DNA from: Nostoc sp. CHAB 5836
GTDB lineage: Bacteria > Cyanobacteriota > Cyanobacteriia > Cyanobacteriales > Nostocaceae
Length of the DNA: 62,917 nt
NCBI RefSeq assembly: GCF_020829445.1
Contig: NZ_JAIVFV010000022.1
Location: 1 to 62,917, forward strand
Reading direction: 5' to 3'
Below, in pieces: positions 27,848 through 35,308 of this stretch (position 1 is its first letter; each line of letters starts with the position of its first letter). Below the pieces are notes generated by a model. That model was not told where the DNA came from and did not search any database. It was given only the letters and a program-made list of their open reading frames with translations. Made by a program: the position numbers and the translations under genes.

Positions 27848-28363
27848 TTAACCATTCTCAATTGAGGAGTCGAAAGCTGCCAGAATATATTCTTGCAGCT
27901 TGAACCTATACCCGGCTGCCGATGAAGTAGCAAGAGTTTCCTGGCTTGCTGTAACCCCAGTCAGATTTTTTGATATCCTTTGACAGCAGACAATAGCAAC
28001 ATCAAATCGACAAGAATAATCTGCCTTCTCAGGGTACTGAGCTAAGAATATTCCAGCTGTGCGCCAGATTTTTGCTTGCTTTTGTGGGGTGATTGCGCTT
28101 CTTCCCCCTGCATCCCAACTACCTGAACTGCGGGTTTTGACTTCCACAAAAATCAATATTGAGTGGGGAGTGGGGTCTTTTCCCCTGCTCCCCTGCTCTT
28201 TCTCAGTTACTCCATGATATTCAGCAATAATATCGATTTCCCCCCAGCGACAAGAAAAGCGACGATGGAGAATTATCCAACCTGTAGATTGCAACCACTG
28301 GGCTACTAGGTCTTCTCCTAATTCACCAATATCTGGATAATGAGATGGAGGAAGGTTAGCCAT
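27848..28363 (-). CDS. YraN-family (UPF0102) nuclease-fold protein
   Basis: A 171-residue protein of the restriction-endonuclease-like fold. Visible motifs: GELGEDLVAQWLQSTGW (13-29, N-terminal helix), CRWGEIDIIAEY (about 43-54, with the Glu-x-Asp of the active site), IFVEVKTRSSGS (about 75-86, the E-x-K) and the core FDVAIV strand. It should bind metal and DNA, but no activity is established for the family. A small polar loop insert (about 57-70) sits between the two active-site strands. It starts at ATG 28363, 12 bp from the start of the divergent pentapeptide gene. Confidence 0.82.
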   Translation of the reverse strand: MANLPPSHYPDIGELGEDLVAQWLQSTGWIILHRRFSCRWGEIDIIAEYHGVTEKEQGSRGKDPTPHSILIFVEVKTRSSGSWDAGGRSAITPQKQAKIWRTAGIFLAQYPEKADYSCRFDVAIVCCQRISKNLTGVTASQETLATSSAAGYRFKLQEYILAAFDSSIENG

Positions 28364-28374
28364 TGACTAAAAAT

Positions 28375-28983
28375 ATGATGAATTGTATGAATTCTAGGTT
28401 AAGCGATGCCTGCGGCGGGCGTAGATGCAGCACAACGGGTTCTACACTCGATTCATCCCGAACCAAGTTGGGATTGAAGCGTAAAACAAACCATCACATT
28501 TGGGCAAGCATACTCAGCTTATTCCTGTGGGGAATAGTTGGCATCAGCGCAACAGTCGGTTTTGCTCCGACAGCTTTGGCACTCGAATATAATAAAGAAA
28601 TTTTGGTTGAAGCTGATTTCTCAGGGCGTGATTTAACAGACTCCAGCTTTACCAAAGCGAATCTTCGCCAGAGCAACTTCAGCCGAGCTAATTTGAACGG
28701 TGTCAGTTTCTTTGCAGCAAATTTAGAGTCTGCGAATTTGGAGGGTTCTGATTTGAGAAATGCCACTTTAGACTCGGCTCGTTTAGTCAGAGCAAATTTG
28801 ACAAATGCACTGTTGGAGGGTGCCTTTGCTGCTAACGCCAGATTTGATGGTGCAATAATTGACGGGGCAGATTTTACCGATACGCTGCTGCGTCCCGATG
28901 AGCAAAAAAAGTTGTGCAAACTTGCCAAAGGAACTAATCCTATTACAGGACGAGATACGCGTGAGACGTTGTTTTGTCCTTAG
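28375..28983 (+). CDS. Exported pentapeptide-repeat protein (thylakoid-lumen type)
   Basis: About 202 residues from ATG 28375. After an unusual Ser/Arg-rich N-terminus there is a hydrophobic signal segment (ILSLFLWGIVGISATVGF) cut near ALA-LEY, then ten or more A(N/D)Lxx pentapeptides (ANLRQSNFSRANLNGVSFF, ANLEGSDLRNATL) forming a right-handed beta helix, and a C-terminal Cys pair (KLCKLAKGTNPITG...LFCP). This architecture resembles small lumenal pentapeptide proteins of cyanobacteria and chloroplasts. The first 35 codons include GATGCCTGCGGCGGGCGTAG, a dispersed repeat in this genome, so the real start may be a downstream TTG. Function is unknown. Confidence 0.72.
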   Translation: MMNCMNSRLSDACGGRRCSTTGSTLDSSRTKLGLKRKTNHHIWASILSLFLWGIVGISATVGFAPTALALEYNKEILVEADFSGRDLTDSSFTKANLRQSNFSRANLNGVSFFAANLESANLEGSDLRNATLDSARLVRANLTNALLEGAFAANARFDGAIIDGADFTDTLLRPDEQKKLCKLAKGTNPITGRDTRETLFCP

Positions 28984-29082
28984 CTGACAACTAAAGATTC
29001 GGGGCATTTGTCATTTGTCCCTCATCTCCCTCATCTCCCTTAGTCTTTTCTTCAATTTTGAATTGATTTCTCCCCACTTAAC

Positions 29083-29484
29083 CTACCAACCACGGGCACC
29101 AATTTTTTGACAAACAATTTGCATTCCTTTGCCTGGTGAAGAATTGGCTACAAAAGGTATTTCTCCTTTTTCCTGATCCTCTTCAAGTAGCTGTCCATCT
29201 GATCCGTAAATGGCAATGCGATTCCGAAAAAGCCGTGATTCTTTGCAAGATGCATCGAAGGTAGTCTCGAAAATGCCATCACCGTACATCCCGTAAAGCT
29301 TATATGTCGTGCCCTTAATAGTTTTTGTATCCAAAGCTACGCTGTTACCTAGTTGATCATGCCCTACAGTGATATATCTTGGTGCATCTTGGGCGATCGC
29401 TGCGCCAACACCTCCGGTGAACGCACTACCATTAGTCAATAAAATAGCGATCGCTCCTACTATGCCGCCTATTTTAAAATACAT
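29083..29484 (-). CDS. Exported small protein of unknown function
   Basis: A 133-residue protein with a signal peptide (MYFKIGGIVGAIAILLTNGS, cleavage probably near AIA-QDA at about 31). The mature part has repeated beta-strand-like segments (RYITVGHDQLGNSVALDT, TTYKLYGMYGDGIFETTFD) and two cysteines (SCKES and VCQKIG) that could form a disulfide. It resembles short secreted proteins common in cyanobacteria, but I can name no function. It has its own gap on both sides. Confidence 0.6.
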   Translation of the reverse strand: MYFKIGGIVGAIAILLTNGSAFTGGVGAAIAQDAPRYITVGHDQLGNSVALDTKTIKGTTYKLYGMYGDGIFETTFDASCKESRLFRNRIAIYGSDGQLLEEDQEKGEIPFVANSSPGKGMQIVCQKIGARGW

Positions 29485-29621
29485 ACAGTTTCAAAATATC
29501 AGATTTCATATATTTCTACCCGCAATCAAAGCGGTTCTGGCAGGGTAGAAGCACTGAAATCAATACAGAGCAAGGTGTTATACTAGTTAGTAACACCTGA
29601 TGGGAAGCATAAAGCACTAAA

Positions 29622-29761
29622 TAACGCCATGTGCAACTTTACTCTCAAACCTAACCCCCAACCCCAACCCTTGTAGCGTTGGCGAGCAAGAATCAAAGCC
29701 TCTCCCCGTTTCGGGGAGAGGTTGGGAGAGGGGTTTTAAGAATAAGTTGCACATCGCGTTA
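29622..29761. mobile_element. Miniature element with TAACGCxATGTGCAACTT ends (family E)
   Basis: A 140-bp element. The left end TAACGCCATGTGCAACTT and right end AAGTTGCACATCGCGTTA are inverted copies with one mismatch in 18. The interior has CCTCTCCCCGTTTCGGGGAGAGG, a strong hairpin, within a CCTAACCCCCAACCCC-rich segment that is also found inside other elements of this window. It lies just upstream of the Uma2 gene. Confidence 0.75.
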
Positions 29762-29789
29762 AATAAATAGCTGCAATACTTTTCAAAGT

Positions 29790-30569
29790 ATGAGTGAAAC
29801 ACTTGCTGATATTGGTATACCGCCTCAGTTTCCCGATCACACTCAACTACCAGAGTCTGATGGTACGTTTGTGAAAAATTTTCAAGAGCATCCCCAAACC
29901 GTCATTTTGACAGACTCAATTGCTCAAGTTTTGCAACGCTTACATCCAGATGGACAGTATTGCATTGGTCAAGATTGTGGTATTTATTGGCGAGAGACTG
30001 AACCACCAGAAAAAGGAGCAGCAGCACCGGATTGGTTTTATGTCCCTGGTGTACCACCAAAGCTAGATGGCAAAAACCGTCGCTCCTATGTTTTGTGGCG
30101 GGAATACATACCGCCATTGATTGCTATAGAACTAGCTAGTGGTAATGGCGATGAAGAACGAGATGTCACTCCTTTACCTGTAGCTGGTAGTCGGGAAGGC
30201 GCAAAACCGGGTAAATTCTGGGTATATGAGCGAATAATCCGAATTCCCTATTATGCAATCTATGAAATTAGTAATGACAAACTAGAGGTTTATCACCTGG
30301 TAGATTTTTCATACCACAAAATGCAGCCTAATGAGCGAAACCACTACCCAATTACTCCTTTAGAAGTAGAATTAGGGTTATGGCAGGGAAGCTACTTAAA
30401 TAATCCTGAGCAATTTTGGTTGCGCTGGTGGGATTTAGAGGGAAATCTGTTACTGATTGGTCAAGAAGAAGCCGAGTTGCAAAGACAAAGAGCCGATCAA
30501 GCAGAGCGAAAAGCTGCACAATTAGCAGAACGACTCACGGCAATGGGTATCGACCCAGACGTAGAGTAA
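29790..30569 (+). CDS. Uma2-family restriction-endonuclease-like protein
   Basis: A 259-residue protein of the Uma2 (DUF820) family, very expanded in cyanobacteria and belonging to the PD-(D/E)XK nuclease fold. The acidic motifs are visible as AAPDWFYVPG (about 77-86) and LIAIELASGNGD (about 110-121); a Lys on the next strand of the fold (around KFWVYERI) completes the pattern. The C-terminal 30 residues form a charged coiled coil (EEAELQRQRADQAERKAAQL), typical of the group. DNA cleavage has been suggested for the family but the biological role is unsettled. The start is ATG 29790. Confidence 0.82.
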   Translation: MSETLADIGIPPQFPDHTQLPESDGTFVKNFQEHPQTVILTDSIAQVLQRLHPDGQYCIGQDCGIYWRETEPPEKGAAAPDWFYVPGVPPKLDGKNRRSYVLWREYIPPLIAIELASGNGDEERDVTPLPVAGSREGAKPGKFWVYERIIRIPYYAIYEISNDKLEVYHLVDFSYHKMQPNERNHYPITPLEVELGLWQGSYLNNPEQFWLRWWDLEGNLLLIGQEEAELQRQRADQAERKAAQLAERLTAMGIDPDVE

Positions 30570-30757
30570 TATTTACTAAGTTTTTCAGTAGTCGGTAAAT
30601 CAGCGATGTCTACGACGGGCTACGCCAACGCACCTTTCAATAACTTGAGGGCTGTTTTTGCTATCTTCTACATTGCTCTTTTGTAAGTTACTTGCAAAAT
30701 TTTCCAAGTTCTGAATTAAAATTGTTTACATCCGTGTGATAACTAAAAAAGCGAATT

Positions 30758-31000
30758 ATGAATAGTTTTATTGTCAAAGTAAGCGCTTTTTGGGATTCGG
30801 AGGTTGATGTTTGGGTAGCTAGCAGTGATAATCTACCTGGGTTGGTTACAGAAGCTTCTACTATTGAGGTGTTAACAGCAAAACTTAAAGCGATGATTCC
30901 AGAACTTATTGAATTAAATAAACTTGAATCTGGCAACAAAGATTACATTGATTTATACTTAACAACCCATCGTCATGAATCAATCAAAGTGGCTGGATAA
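30758..31000 (+). CDS. DUF1902/HicB-like antitoxin candidate
   Basis: An 80-residue protein (MNSFIVKVSAFWDSEVDVWV...). The pattern WDSEVDVWVASSDNLPGLVTEA followed by a helix LTAKLKAMIPELIELN is that of the DUF1902 group, which has the partial RNase H-like fold of HicB antitoxins. Its stop codon overlaps the start of the HicA-like gene by one base (TAATG at 30998), so the two are translationally coupled. In HicBA pairs the HicB partner blocks the toxin and represses its promoter. No separate DNA-binding domain is visible, as is normal for this short group. Confidence 0.75.
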   Translation: MNSFIVKVSAFWDSEVDVWVASSDNLPGLVTEASTIEVLTAKLKAMIPELIELNKLESGNKDYIDLYLTTHRHESIKVAG

Positions 31001-31197
31001 TGAGTGTTTCCTTTACTCCTGAAGTTAAAAAGCTTTTAACAGAAGCCGGATGTTATTTTAAAAGCCAAGGGAAAGGAGATCATGAAATTTGGTATAGCCC
31101 AATTACAGATAATAACTTTGTAGTTGATAGTAAAAGAAAATCAGGCCATACTGCAAATGGAGTATTGAAACAAGCCGGTTTAGATAAGCATTTTTGA
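31000..31197 (+). CDS. HicA-type toxin (dsRNA-binding-fold mRNA interferase)
   Basis: A 65-residue protein, the usual HicA size. Family features: an N-terminal helix (PEVKKLLTEAGCYFKSQGKG), the catalytic region GKGDHEIWYSP with the His typical of HicA, and the C-terminal KSGHTANGVLKQAGLDK helix. HicA toxins cut mRNA and stop translation until neutralised. It is coupled to the upstream DUF1902 gene by a one-base overlap. The usual order in HicAB is toxin first; here the partner comes first, which is common for the DUF1902 group. Confidence 0.82.
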   Translation: MSVSFTPEVKKLLTEAGCYFKSQGKGDHEIWYSPITDNNFVVDSKRKSGHTANGVLKQAGLDKHF

Positions 31198-31216
31198 GTT
31201 TATGAGGAGAGCGATC

Positions 31217-31303
31217 GCGCCAAAATGCCAGAGATTAAGATGCTCATGATTTGATCAGAGGCGATCGCATCTGTGTTCAAATAGGAACCATAAGAAAAGG
31301 AGC
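31217..31303. repeat. Dispersed 87-bp repeat, copy 1 (second at 33304-33391)
   Basis: GCGCCAAAATGCCAGAGATT... through GGAACCATAAGAAAAGGAGC. The sequence at 33304-33391 matches over the whole length with scattered changes and contains two HIP1-type octamers. Both lie beside toxin-type genes. The remaining bases to 31468 include GGATGAATCAAGGGGTTTAA and CCCCCACTGAAAGATTGCTG segments without coding evidence. Confidence 0.6.
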
Positions 31304-31468
31304 CAGAATTCAGCTTGGGTATTTTGTGCGACTGGCGGATGAATCAAGGGGTTTAAGACCCCCACTAAATCTTCGATAAGCGTGGTCAACAAGACAGTGG
31401 CGGGTCTGAATCCCCCACTGAAAGATTGCTGACTCCTGAATTCTTCTTCAATGAAAAAAGTATATTTT

Positions 31469-32038
31469 TTAGAAATCATAACAAAACTCTTGTAGAGCAG
31501 TAACAGACTGTCTAAGTCCTTGTCTCAACAGTGTTTCCAAGTACTCTTCTTTTGTCTTGGGCGGATTTTTAAGAGTCCTTCTTTGTCTTTTCGCCGCTTG
31601 GCAAATGGCTGCTAGGTTAAGGTCAATTAAATGTAAAATAAAATCATCCGGGTGCTGAGGTTCAATTCCATAGGGTGCAAGATATGAGGCAGGAAAATCT
31701 TTGAGGTTAAAAGTGACTATGACATTGGCATGGCAACGAATTGCTGCTGCGAGAACGTGGCGATCGCCTGGATCTGGAAGTTGTAAACCTGCCACAAGTC
31801 TTTCATAGCCTGTTACCAGACAATCTCTGACATTATTATTCATATTTTCTTTAGTTTTGATCAGCTGTTCAAGTGTAAGGTCTGGACGATTTTGTAAAAC
31901 ATTTCTGATCCACTCCGAATGAATTTCATCTGTCCATCGCGCTTTAAATAGATCGGTAAGCGCCAACCACATCAGAAAATCTCTTAATGGCGCTGGATAT
32001 AAGACACAGGCATCATAAATAGCTGTAAAATTGGACAC
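31469..32038 (-). CDS. PIN-domain ribonuclease toxin
   Basis: A 189-residue protein. The N-terminal IYDACVLYPAPLRDFLMWLA carries the first catalytic Asp, and LQLPDPGDRHVLAAAIRCHA (about 103-122) carries the second acidic cluster; VIVTFNLKDFP closes the PIN core. The extended C-terminal helical region (about 140-189) is shared by this subgroup (long PIN proteins of cyanobacteria). PIN toxins are Mg-dependent RNases. Its expected partner, the HTH protein at 32514-32987, lies upstream on the same strand but 475 bp away; normally these pairs abut or overlap. A family A element lies in between. Confidence 0.82.
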   Translation of the reverse strand: MSNFTAIYDACVLYPAPLRDFLMWLALTDLFKARWTDEIHSEWIRNVLQNRPDLTLEQLIKTKENMNNNVRDCLVTGYERLVAGLQLPDPGDRHVLAAAIRCHANVIVTFNLKDFPASYLAPYGIEPQHPDDFILHLIDLNLAAICQAAKRQRRTLKNPPKTKEEYLETLLRQGLRQSVTALQEFCYDF

Positions 32039-32077
32039 TACAAGACTCCGCCACTTTTAGCTATTTAATCTTGACAG

Positions 32078-32201
32078 TAAGTAGGTTGGCACGAAAAAAG
32101 TCAAGTATGTTACGAAACGTAAATAAGCTTAAAGCCTTTACTAATGACCAATGACAAAGGACAGCCTTAGCCAGTTAACTTTAATTGCGCCAACCTACTT
32201 A
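32078..32201. mobile_element. Family A miniature element, copy A6 (inverse), between antitoxin and toxin
   Basis: Runs TAAGTAGGTTGGCACGAAAA ... TACGAAACGTAAATAAGCTT ... ACAGCCTTAGCCAGTTAACT ... GCCAACCTACTTA, i.e. the family read in the opposite direction. Terminal repeats match over 13 bases without mismatch. It starts 40 bp upstream of the PIN start codon. Next to it (32285-32325) is a second hairpin, GTAGAGACGTTGCATTGCAA/CGTCTCTAC. Together these explain most of the unusual gap in this toxin-antitoxin operon. Confidence 0.77.
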
Positions 32202-32513
32202 GTAATAAATTTATCTTTAAATTAACTTTTTAGTAAGTAATTTATTGCAATACGCTTGGGTTAAGGATTTTCTGGAGAACCATAGGCCTGTAGAGACGTT
32301 GCATTGCAACGTCTCTACACTGTCCACTGGACAAGGGTTTTAGTCTTATCCCAAGGGTATTGTAATTTATTGGAATTTTATTTTAAAGTTTTAGGGTATC
32401 TCATCTCAACAATCTTAGGAGCATTAGAGTTAAAACTAAGCCGATTAGTTACTAAAGCTTCTCCATAGCAGAGTATTTAGTTAATTATGTGAAATTGCTA
32501 TGTATCGAGATTC

Positions 32514-32987
32514 TTAGTCATATCCCATATTTAATTCTTGAGCTTGAGCCGCAAGCTCCTCAAGAGTTTGCATTCGTAAAGCATCAATGCGATTTTTGTA
32601 ATCAATTATATCTTGATAACGCACCCGTCGCCGTGTACCTACTTTACGGTATGGCATCTCTCCAGATTCCAATAACCCTACCAAATAAGGACGAGAAACA
32701 TTTAAGATATCAGCTGCTTCTTGTGTTGTCAGCTCTGCATATACGGGCATAAGAGTAATAGCATTACCTTTAGCCATTTGTGCCAAAATATCAACAAGCA
32801 AACGAAAAGCCTCTGCTGGTATAGCAACCGTTTCGCTCGTAGTGTTATCTTGCACAACCTTGATAGTACGGTAAGTATCATTATTCCGTATGTATGATGC
32901 CAAAGTTTGACTACTAGTTTTAGCTAGGGTAGCATCCTCTTCTGTAGGTATAGCGGGTTTGCTAGTTTGGTATCTACTGAGTGTCAT
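32514..32987 (-). CDS. HTH (excisionase-like) antitoxin partner of PIN toxin
   Basis: A 157-residue protein from ATG 32987, chosen because AAAGG lies about 10 bases upstream and the alternative 14 residues earlier has none. The middle carries AIPAEAFRLLVDILAQMAKG, and the C-terminal half the MerR/excisionase-like helix-turn-helix ELTTQEAADILNVSRPYLVG (about 107-126), then GEMPYRKVGTRRRVRYQDI and a C-terminal helix. This is the standard antitoxin of long PIN toxins in cyanobacteria: the HTH represses the operon, the C-terminus covers the toxin. It is now separated from the toxin gene by an element. Confidence 0.78.
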   Translation of the reverse strand: MTLSRYQTSKPAIPTEEDATLAKTSSQTLASYIRNNDTYRTIKVVQDNTTSETVAIPAEAFRLLVDILAQMAKGNAITLMPVYAELTTQEAADILNVSRPYLVGLLESGEMPYRKVGTRRRVRYQDIIDYKNRIDALRMQTLEELAAQAQELNMGYD

Positions 32988-33477
32988 AGATATTAGCCTT
33001 TCTACGCTTAATATCGAATTGCACTCCACTTATCCATAGGAAAATATGGATTGCAATTATCATTCACCTCATAATAGCTCTTATTCAAAATAAACGCAAT
33101 GAACGAAATGAACGAAAGCAACTTTGACAGTATTCCACTAAATATCCTGCAACTCAGATTGAAGGACTTTTGATGAAAGAAAAATCAATACTTCATTGTA
33201 GAGCAGAAGCTACAGAGGTTAGAGAGCAATGCTTGATTCTCTGGGAGTTGGGAGAGCGTAGGCGTTGGCGTAGCCTCTCGTAGAGAAGCCCGCCGCAGGC
33301 ATCGCGCCAAAATATGACAGACATAAGATGCTTATGATTTTATCAGAGGCGATCGCATCTGTCTTCAAATGGCAACTATAAGAAAAGAAGCTAATACCAT
33401 GCTTTGGTATGAAGCAAAAAAACGTAATACAGAAAAATTGTTATGTTGCGTCGCTACTTCAGACTTCTTGCTGAAGG
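32988..33477. repeat. Gap with two dispersed repeats
   Basis: Holds CTTCATTGTAGAGCAGAAGC... (33191-33258, repeated at 34151-34218 with three changes), then a GC-rich GTAGCCTCTCGTAGAGAAGC/CCGCCGCAGGCATCGCG segment related to repeats at 28402 and 35330, then the 87-bp repeat copy at 33304-33391. Short frames in this stretch are repeat translations. A run of GAACGAAAT/GAACGAAAG near 33100 is minor. Confidence 0.55.
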
Positions 33478-33846
33478 TTATAAAATTTCATCCACCAGAA
33501 CCGTACCACCCTCGCAAAAATCTATACTGAGATGATAATCTTCAAGCAGGGCAGTTCCAATGAGTGGACGACTACCCATTGCTAGCGCTGGAATATTACG
33601 CTCCACACCATTCCATACAACTGTTGCCAAATAAACATCGGTTTCCACACTGGAATTGTTAGCGAGATTTGCGTTGATGCTGATGAGGTAGGGCAAGCCA
33701 AGAGCAGTAATGACAGAAAGCGGCAAGGTTAAGAACCCTTCAAACCCTGTATCAATAACACATTCGATTTCTACACCTGAACGTTCTCTTGGAAGAATAA
33801 TCAGACTCATTCTTGCCTGAAGTCCAACTACAGTCCCATGTATCAA
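33478..33846 (-). CDS. Retropepsin-like (clan AA) aspartic protease-type protein
   Basis: A 122-residue protein, the length of a single retroviral-type protease lobe. The N-terminal beta hairpin leads to ECVIDTGFEGFLTLP (about 28-42) with the D-T-G catalytic triad and the typical hydrophobic loop after it; the ending GSRPLIGTALLEDYHLSID (about 92-110) is the second hallmark (I/L-G-x-x-L-L). Such single-domain proteases would act as homodimers. The gene overlaps the upstream 90-residue gene by 4 bases, a two-gene unit seen among toxin-antitoxin-like cassettes. The physiological target is unknown. Confidence 0.75.
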   Translation of the reverse strand: MIHGTVVGLQARMSLIILPRERSGVEIECVIDTGFEGFLTLPLSVITALGLPYLISINANLANNSSVETDVYLATVVWNGVERNIPALAMGSRPLIGTALLEDYHLSIDFCEGGTVLVDEIL

Positions 33847-34115
33847 TGTGCCGTCCTGAGCAATGTACCACCAACTGCATAAACGGCATCAAAACCAATT
33901 CTTTCTCCCCAAAGTGCAGCATCGGTTTGCTTGGATCGTAATCGAAGACTCGTTTCGACTAAATCATCACCGATTTCGTAATCTCCTGTTTCAACATTAA
34001 TCGAGATAATTTTGCCAATGTTCTCTTCTGTCTCAACTTTGGCACGGATACTTTTTTGATAAAGTTCCTTTCCACGTCGGGCGACTTCTTGGCTACTGAG
34101 CGTAGGGTGGGACAT
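33843..34115 (-). CDS. Small partner protein of the aspartic-protease-like gene
   Basis: A 90-residue protein. The N-terminal helix (SSQEVARRGKELYQKSIRAK) is followed by strand-rich NIGKIISINVETGDYEIGDD and a C-terminal AALWGERIGFDAVYAVGG. Its stop overlaps the start of the protease-like gene by 4 bases (ATGA type), so they are co-translated. By position it resembles an antitoxin or a protease substrate/inhibitor; I recognise no named family. No HTH is evident. Confidence 0.55.
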   Translation of the reverse strand: MSHPTLSSQEVARRGKELYQKSIRAKVETEENIGKIISINVETGDYEIGDDLVETSLRLRSKQTDAALWGERIGFDAVYAVGGTLLRTAH

Positions 34116-34150
34116 AAATAAATCCCCTGTTTAAGCTGCTAGATTCTTCA

Positions 34151-34218
34151 CTTCATTGTAGAGCAGAAGCTACAGAGGTTAAAGAGCAATGCTTGATTCT
34201 GTAGGAGTTGCGAGAGCG
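34151..34218. repeat. 68-bp dispersed repeat, copy 2 (copy 1 at 33191-33258)
   Basis: CTTCATTGTAGAGCAGAAGC, then TACAGAGGTTAAAGAGCAAT, then GCTTGATTCT, nearly identical to 33191-33258. The two copies bracket the aspartic-protease-like pair, so the pair may have been moved or duplicated as a cassette, or the repeats may simply be frequent here. Confidence 0.6.
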
Positions 34219-34376
34219 ATCGCCTCAAAGCAGCAGAGGAGAAAAATGCTTTGAAAAACCCGAAAGTAAGAAACTCCCGCACAAAATTTCTTACTTTATT
34301 TACCATAGGCAAGTAATCACAGGGCTTTTGAGAGCCATAACTAATTTTCATAGCTCACTTTCCTCAAAAATAACCC

Positions 34377-34694
34377 TTAATCAATCAGGGTATTTAATCC
34401 CCGTTTCTTAACTAGGTGCAACAGCTTAAGAGCAGTACCACTGGGACGCTTCTGACCGATTTCCCACTTTTGAACCGTTGATAGACTTGTATTTAAAATC
34501 GCGGCAAATACTGCCTGGCTGACATGAGATGATTCGCGTATTTCCTTAATTTGTTTAGGCTCTAGCGGTTCAATTGGAGACAAGCACAGACAGTCGAATT
34601 CACGCAATGTAGTCTGATCCATCAGTCCAGCCTTGTGCAACCCCGTAGCCGTTTCGTGAACGGCTTCAAGAATCGCTGATTTCTTCTTCGGCAT
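34377..34694 (-). CDS. XRE-family HTH antitoxin (HigA/NadS-like)
   Basis: A 105-residue protein. The first 50 residues form a helix plus the LREFDCLCLSPIEPLEP segment that typifies this antitoxin subgroup, followed by a Cro/C1 helix-turn-helix: IKEIRESSHVSQAVFAAILN and TSLSTVQKWEIGQKRPSGTA (about 55-94). It starts within the toxin gene (29-bp overlap), so toxin and antitoxin are translationally coupled, in the toxin-first order of HigBA pairs. A perfect palindrome upstream of the toxin is its likely operator. Confidence 0.82.
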   Translation of the reverse strand: MPKKKSAILEAVHETATGLHKAGLMDQTTLREFDCLCLSPIEPLEPKQIKEIRESSHVSQAVFAAILNTSLSTVQKWEIGQKRPSGTALKLLHLVKKRGLNTLID

Positions 34695-35061
34695 TGCAAA
34701 TTACCTCCATCAATTCATCTTCCAGCTTTGCTTTTTCGAGATCCTGTAGCGTGTAAGATAACAGCACTGATGCCAGCTTTTTTAATGCTTTTTCTTCTTT
34801 TTTGTTAATGTTACTGCGCTCGTTTTTCGGGAAGCCGAAAACAAAAAACCAGCAATCTCCCTTGTTGGTTGCGACCAGTGTACGAAAGCCACCATGCTTA
34901 CCTTGTCCAGAGCGGGCAATCCGCTTTTTGAACAGTCCGCCTCCTAAATCGGCTTCGTAAAGTCCTGCCGTCATTTCGTTTACAGCAGCGCAGAGGCTAA
35001 GGTCGTTTAAACCCTCTTTGCGTGCCCAACGGTCAAACCATCGGGTTTTGTAGATTATCAT
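34666..35061 (-). CDS. RelE/HigB-like mRNA interferase toxin
   Basis: A 131-residue protein with the RelE-superfamily pattern for this subgroup: TRWFDRWARKEGLNDLSLCA at the start, LGGGLFKKRIARSGQGKHGG (about 38-57) and FRTLVATNKGDCWFFVFGFP, then the KKEEKALKKLASVLLSY helix. Basic residues around KKRIARSGQGK fit RNA binding at the ribosome. Length is usual for the subgroup plus a short acidic tail. First gene of a two-gene operon with the XRE protein; promoter region carries a 17-bp palindrome. Confidence 0.82.
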   Translation of the reverse strand: MIIYKTRWFDRWARKEGLNDLSLCAAVNEMTAGLYEADLGGGLFKKRIARSGQGKHGGFRTLVATNKGDCWFFVFGFPKNERSNINKKEEKALKKLASVLLSYTLQDLEKAKLEDELMEVICNAEEEISDS

Positions 35062-35088
35062 GCTATGGTCATTACCTTCGCTTATTAT

Positions 35089-35105
35089 ATAGCACTTAGT
35101 GCTAT
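35089..35105. promoter_or_regulatory. Palindromic operator of the HigB/HigA-like operon
   Basis: ATAGCACTTAGTGCTAT: two perfect 8-base arms around a single central T. It lies 28 bases upstream of the toxin start codon, where a core promoter is expected on the minus strand (TATAATAAGC is visible beside it). Antitoxins with an XRE fold bind such palindromes to autoregulate. Binding is inferred from position and symmetry. Confidence 0.6.
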
Positions 35106-35170
35106 GCTTGGCAATACACTATAAAAGTCAAAAGCTTGAACAAAGACCAATCGCAACATTGAGCAGAAGC

Positions 35171-35308
35171 TAAGTAAGTCGGCAAGAATAAACCAAACTA
35201 TGTTATGAAACGTAAATACACCTTAAACCCTTACAAATGACGAAGGACAAATGACAAATGACAAATGACAGCCTTAGCCAGTTAGCTTTATTTGCGTCGC
35301 TCTATTTA
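35171..35308. mobile_element. Family A miniature element, copy A7 (inverse)
   Basis: Starts TAAGTAAGTCGGCAAGAATA, passes ATGAAACGTAAATACACCTT, a CAAATGA array, and ACAGCCTTAGCCAGTTAGCT, and ends at GTCGCTCTATTTA. It matches copy A3 (25015-25152) almost base for base in reverse complement. A GC-rich CGATGGGCTACGCCCCGCCC module follows. The rest of the gap to 35502 shows no gene. Confidence 0.72.

Noticed and set aside
31255..31479. 74-codon minus-strand frame after the PIN gene
   Set aside because: It runs through dispersed repeat sequence, lacks a ribosome site and has no recognisable pattern.
34148..34351. 67-codon minus-strand frame and its plus-strand counterpart at 34208-34411
   Set aside because: Both lie across the 68-bp dispersed repeat and have no coding features.
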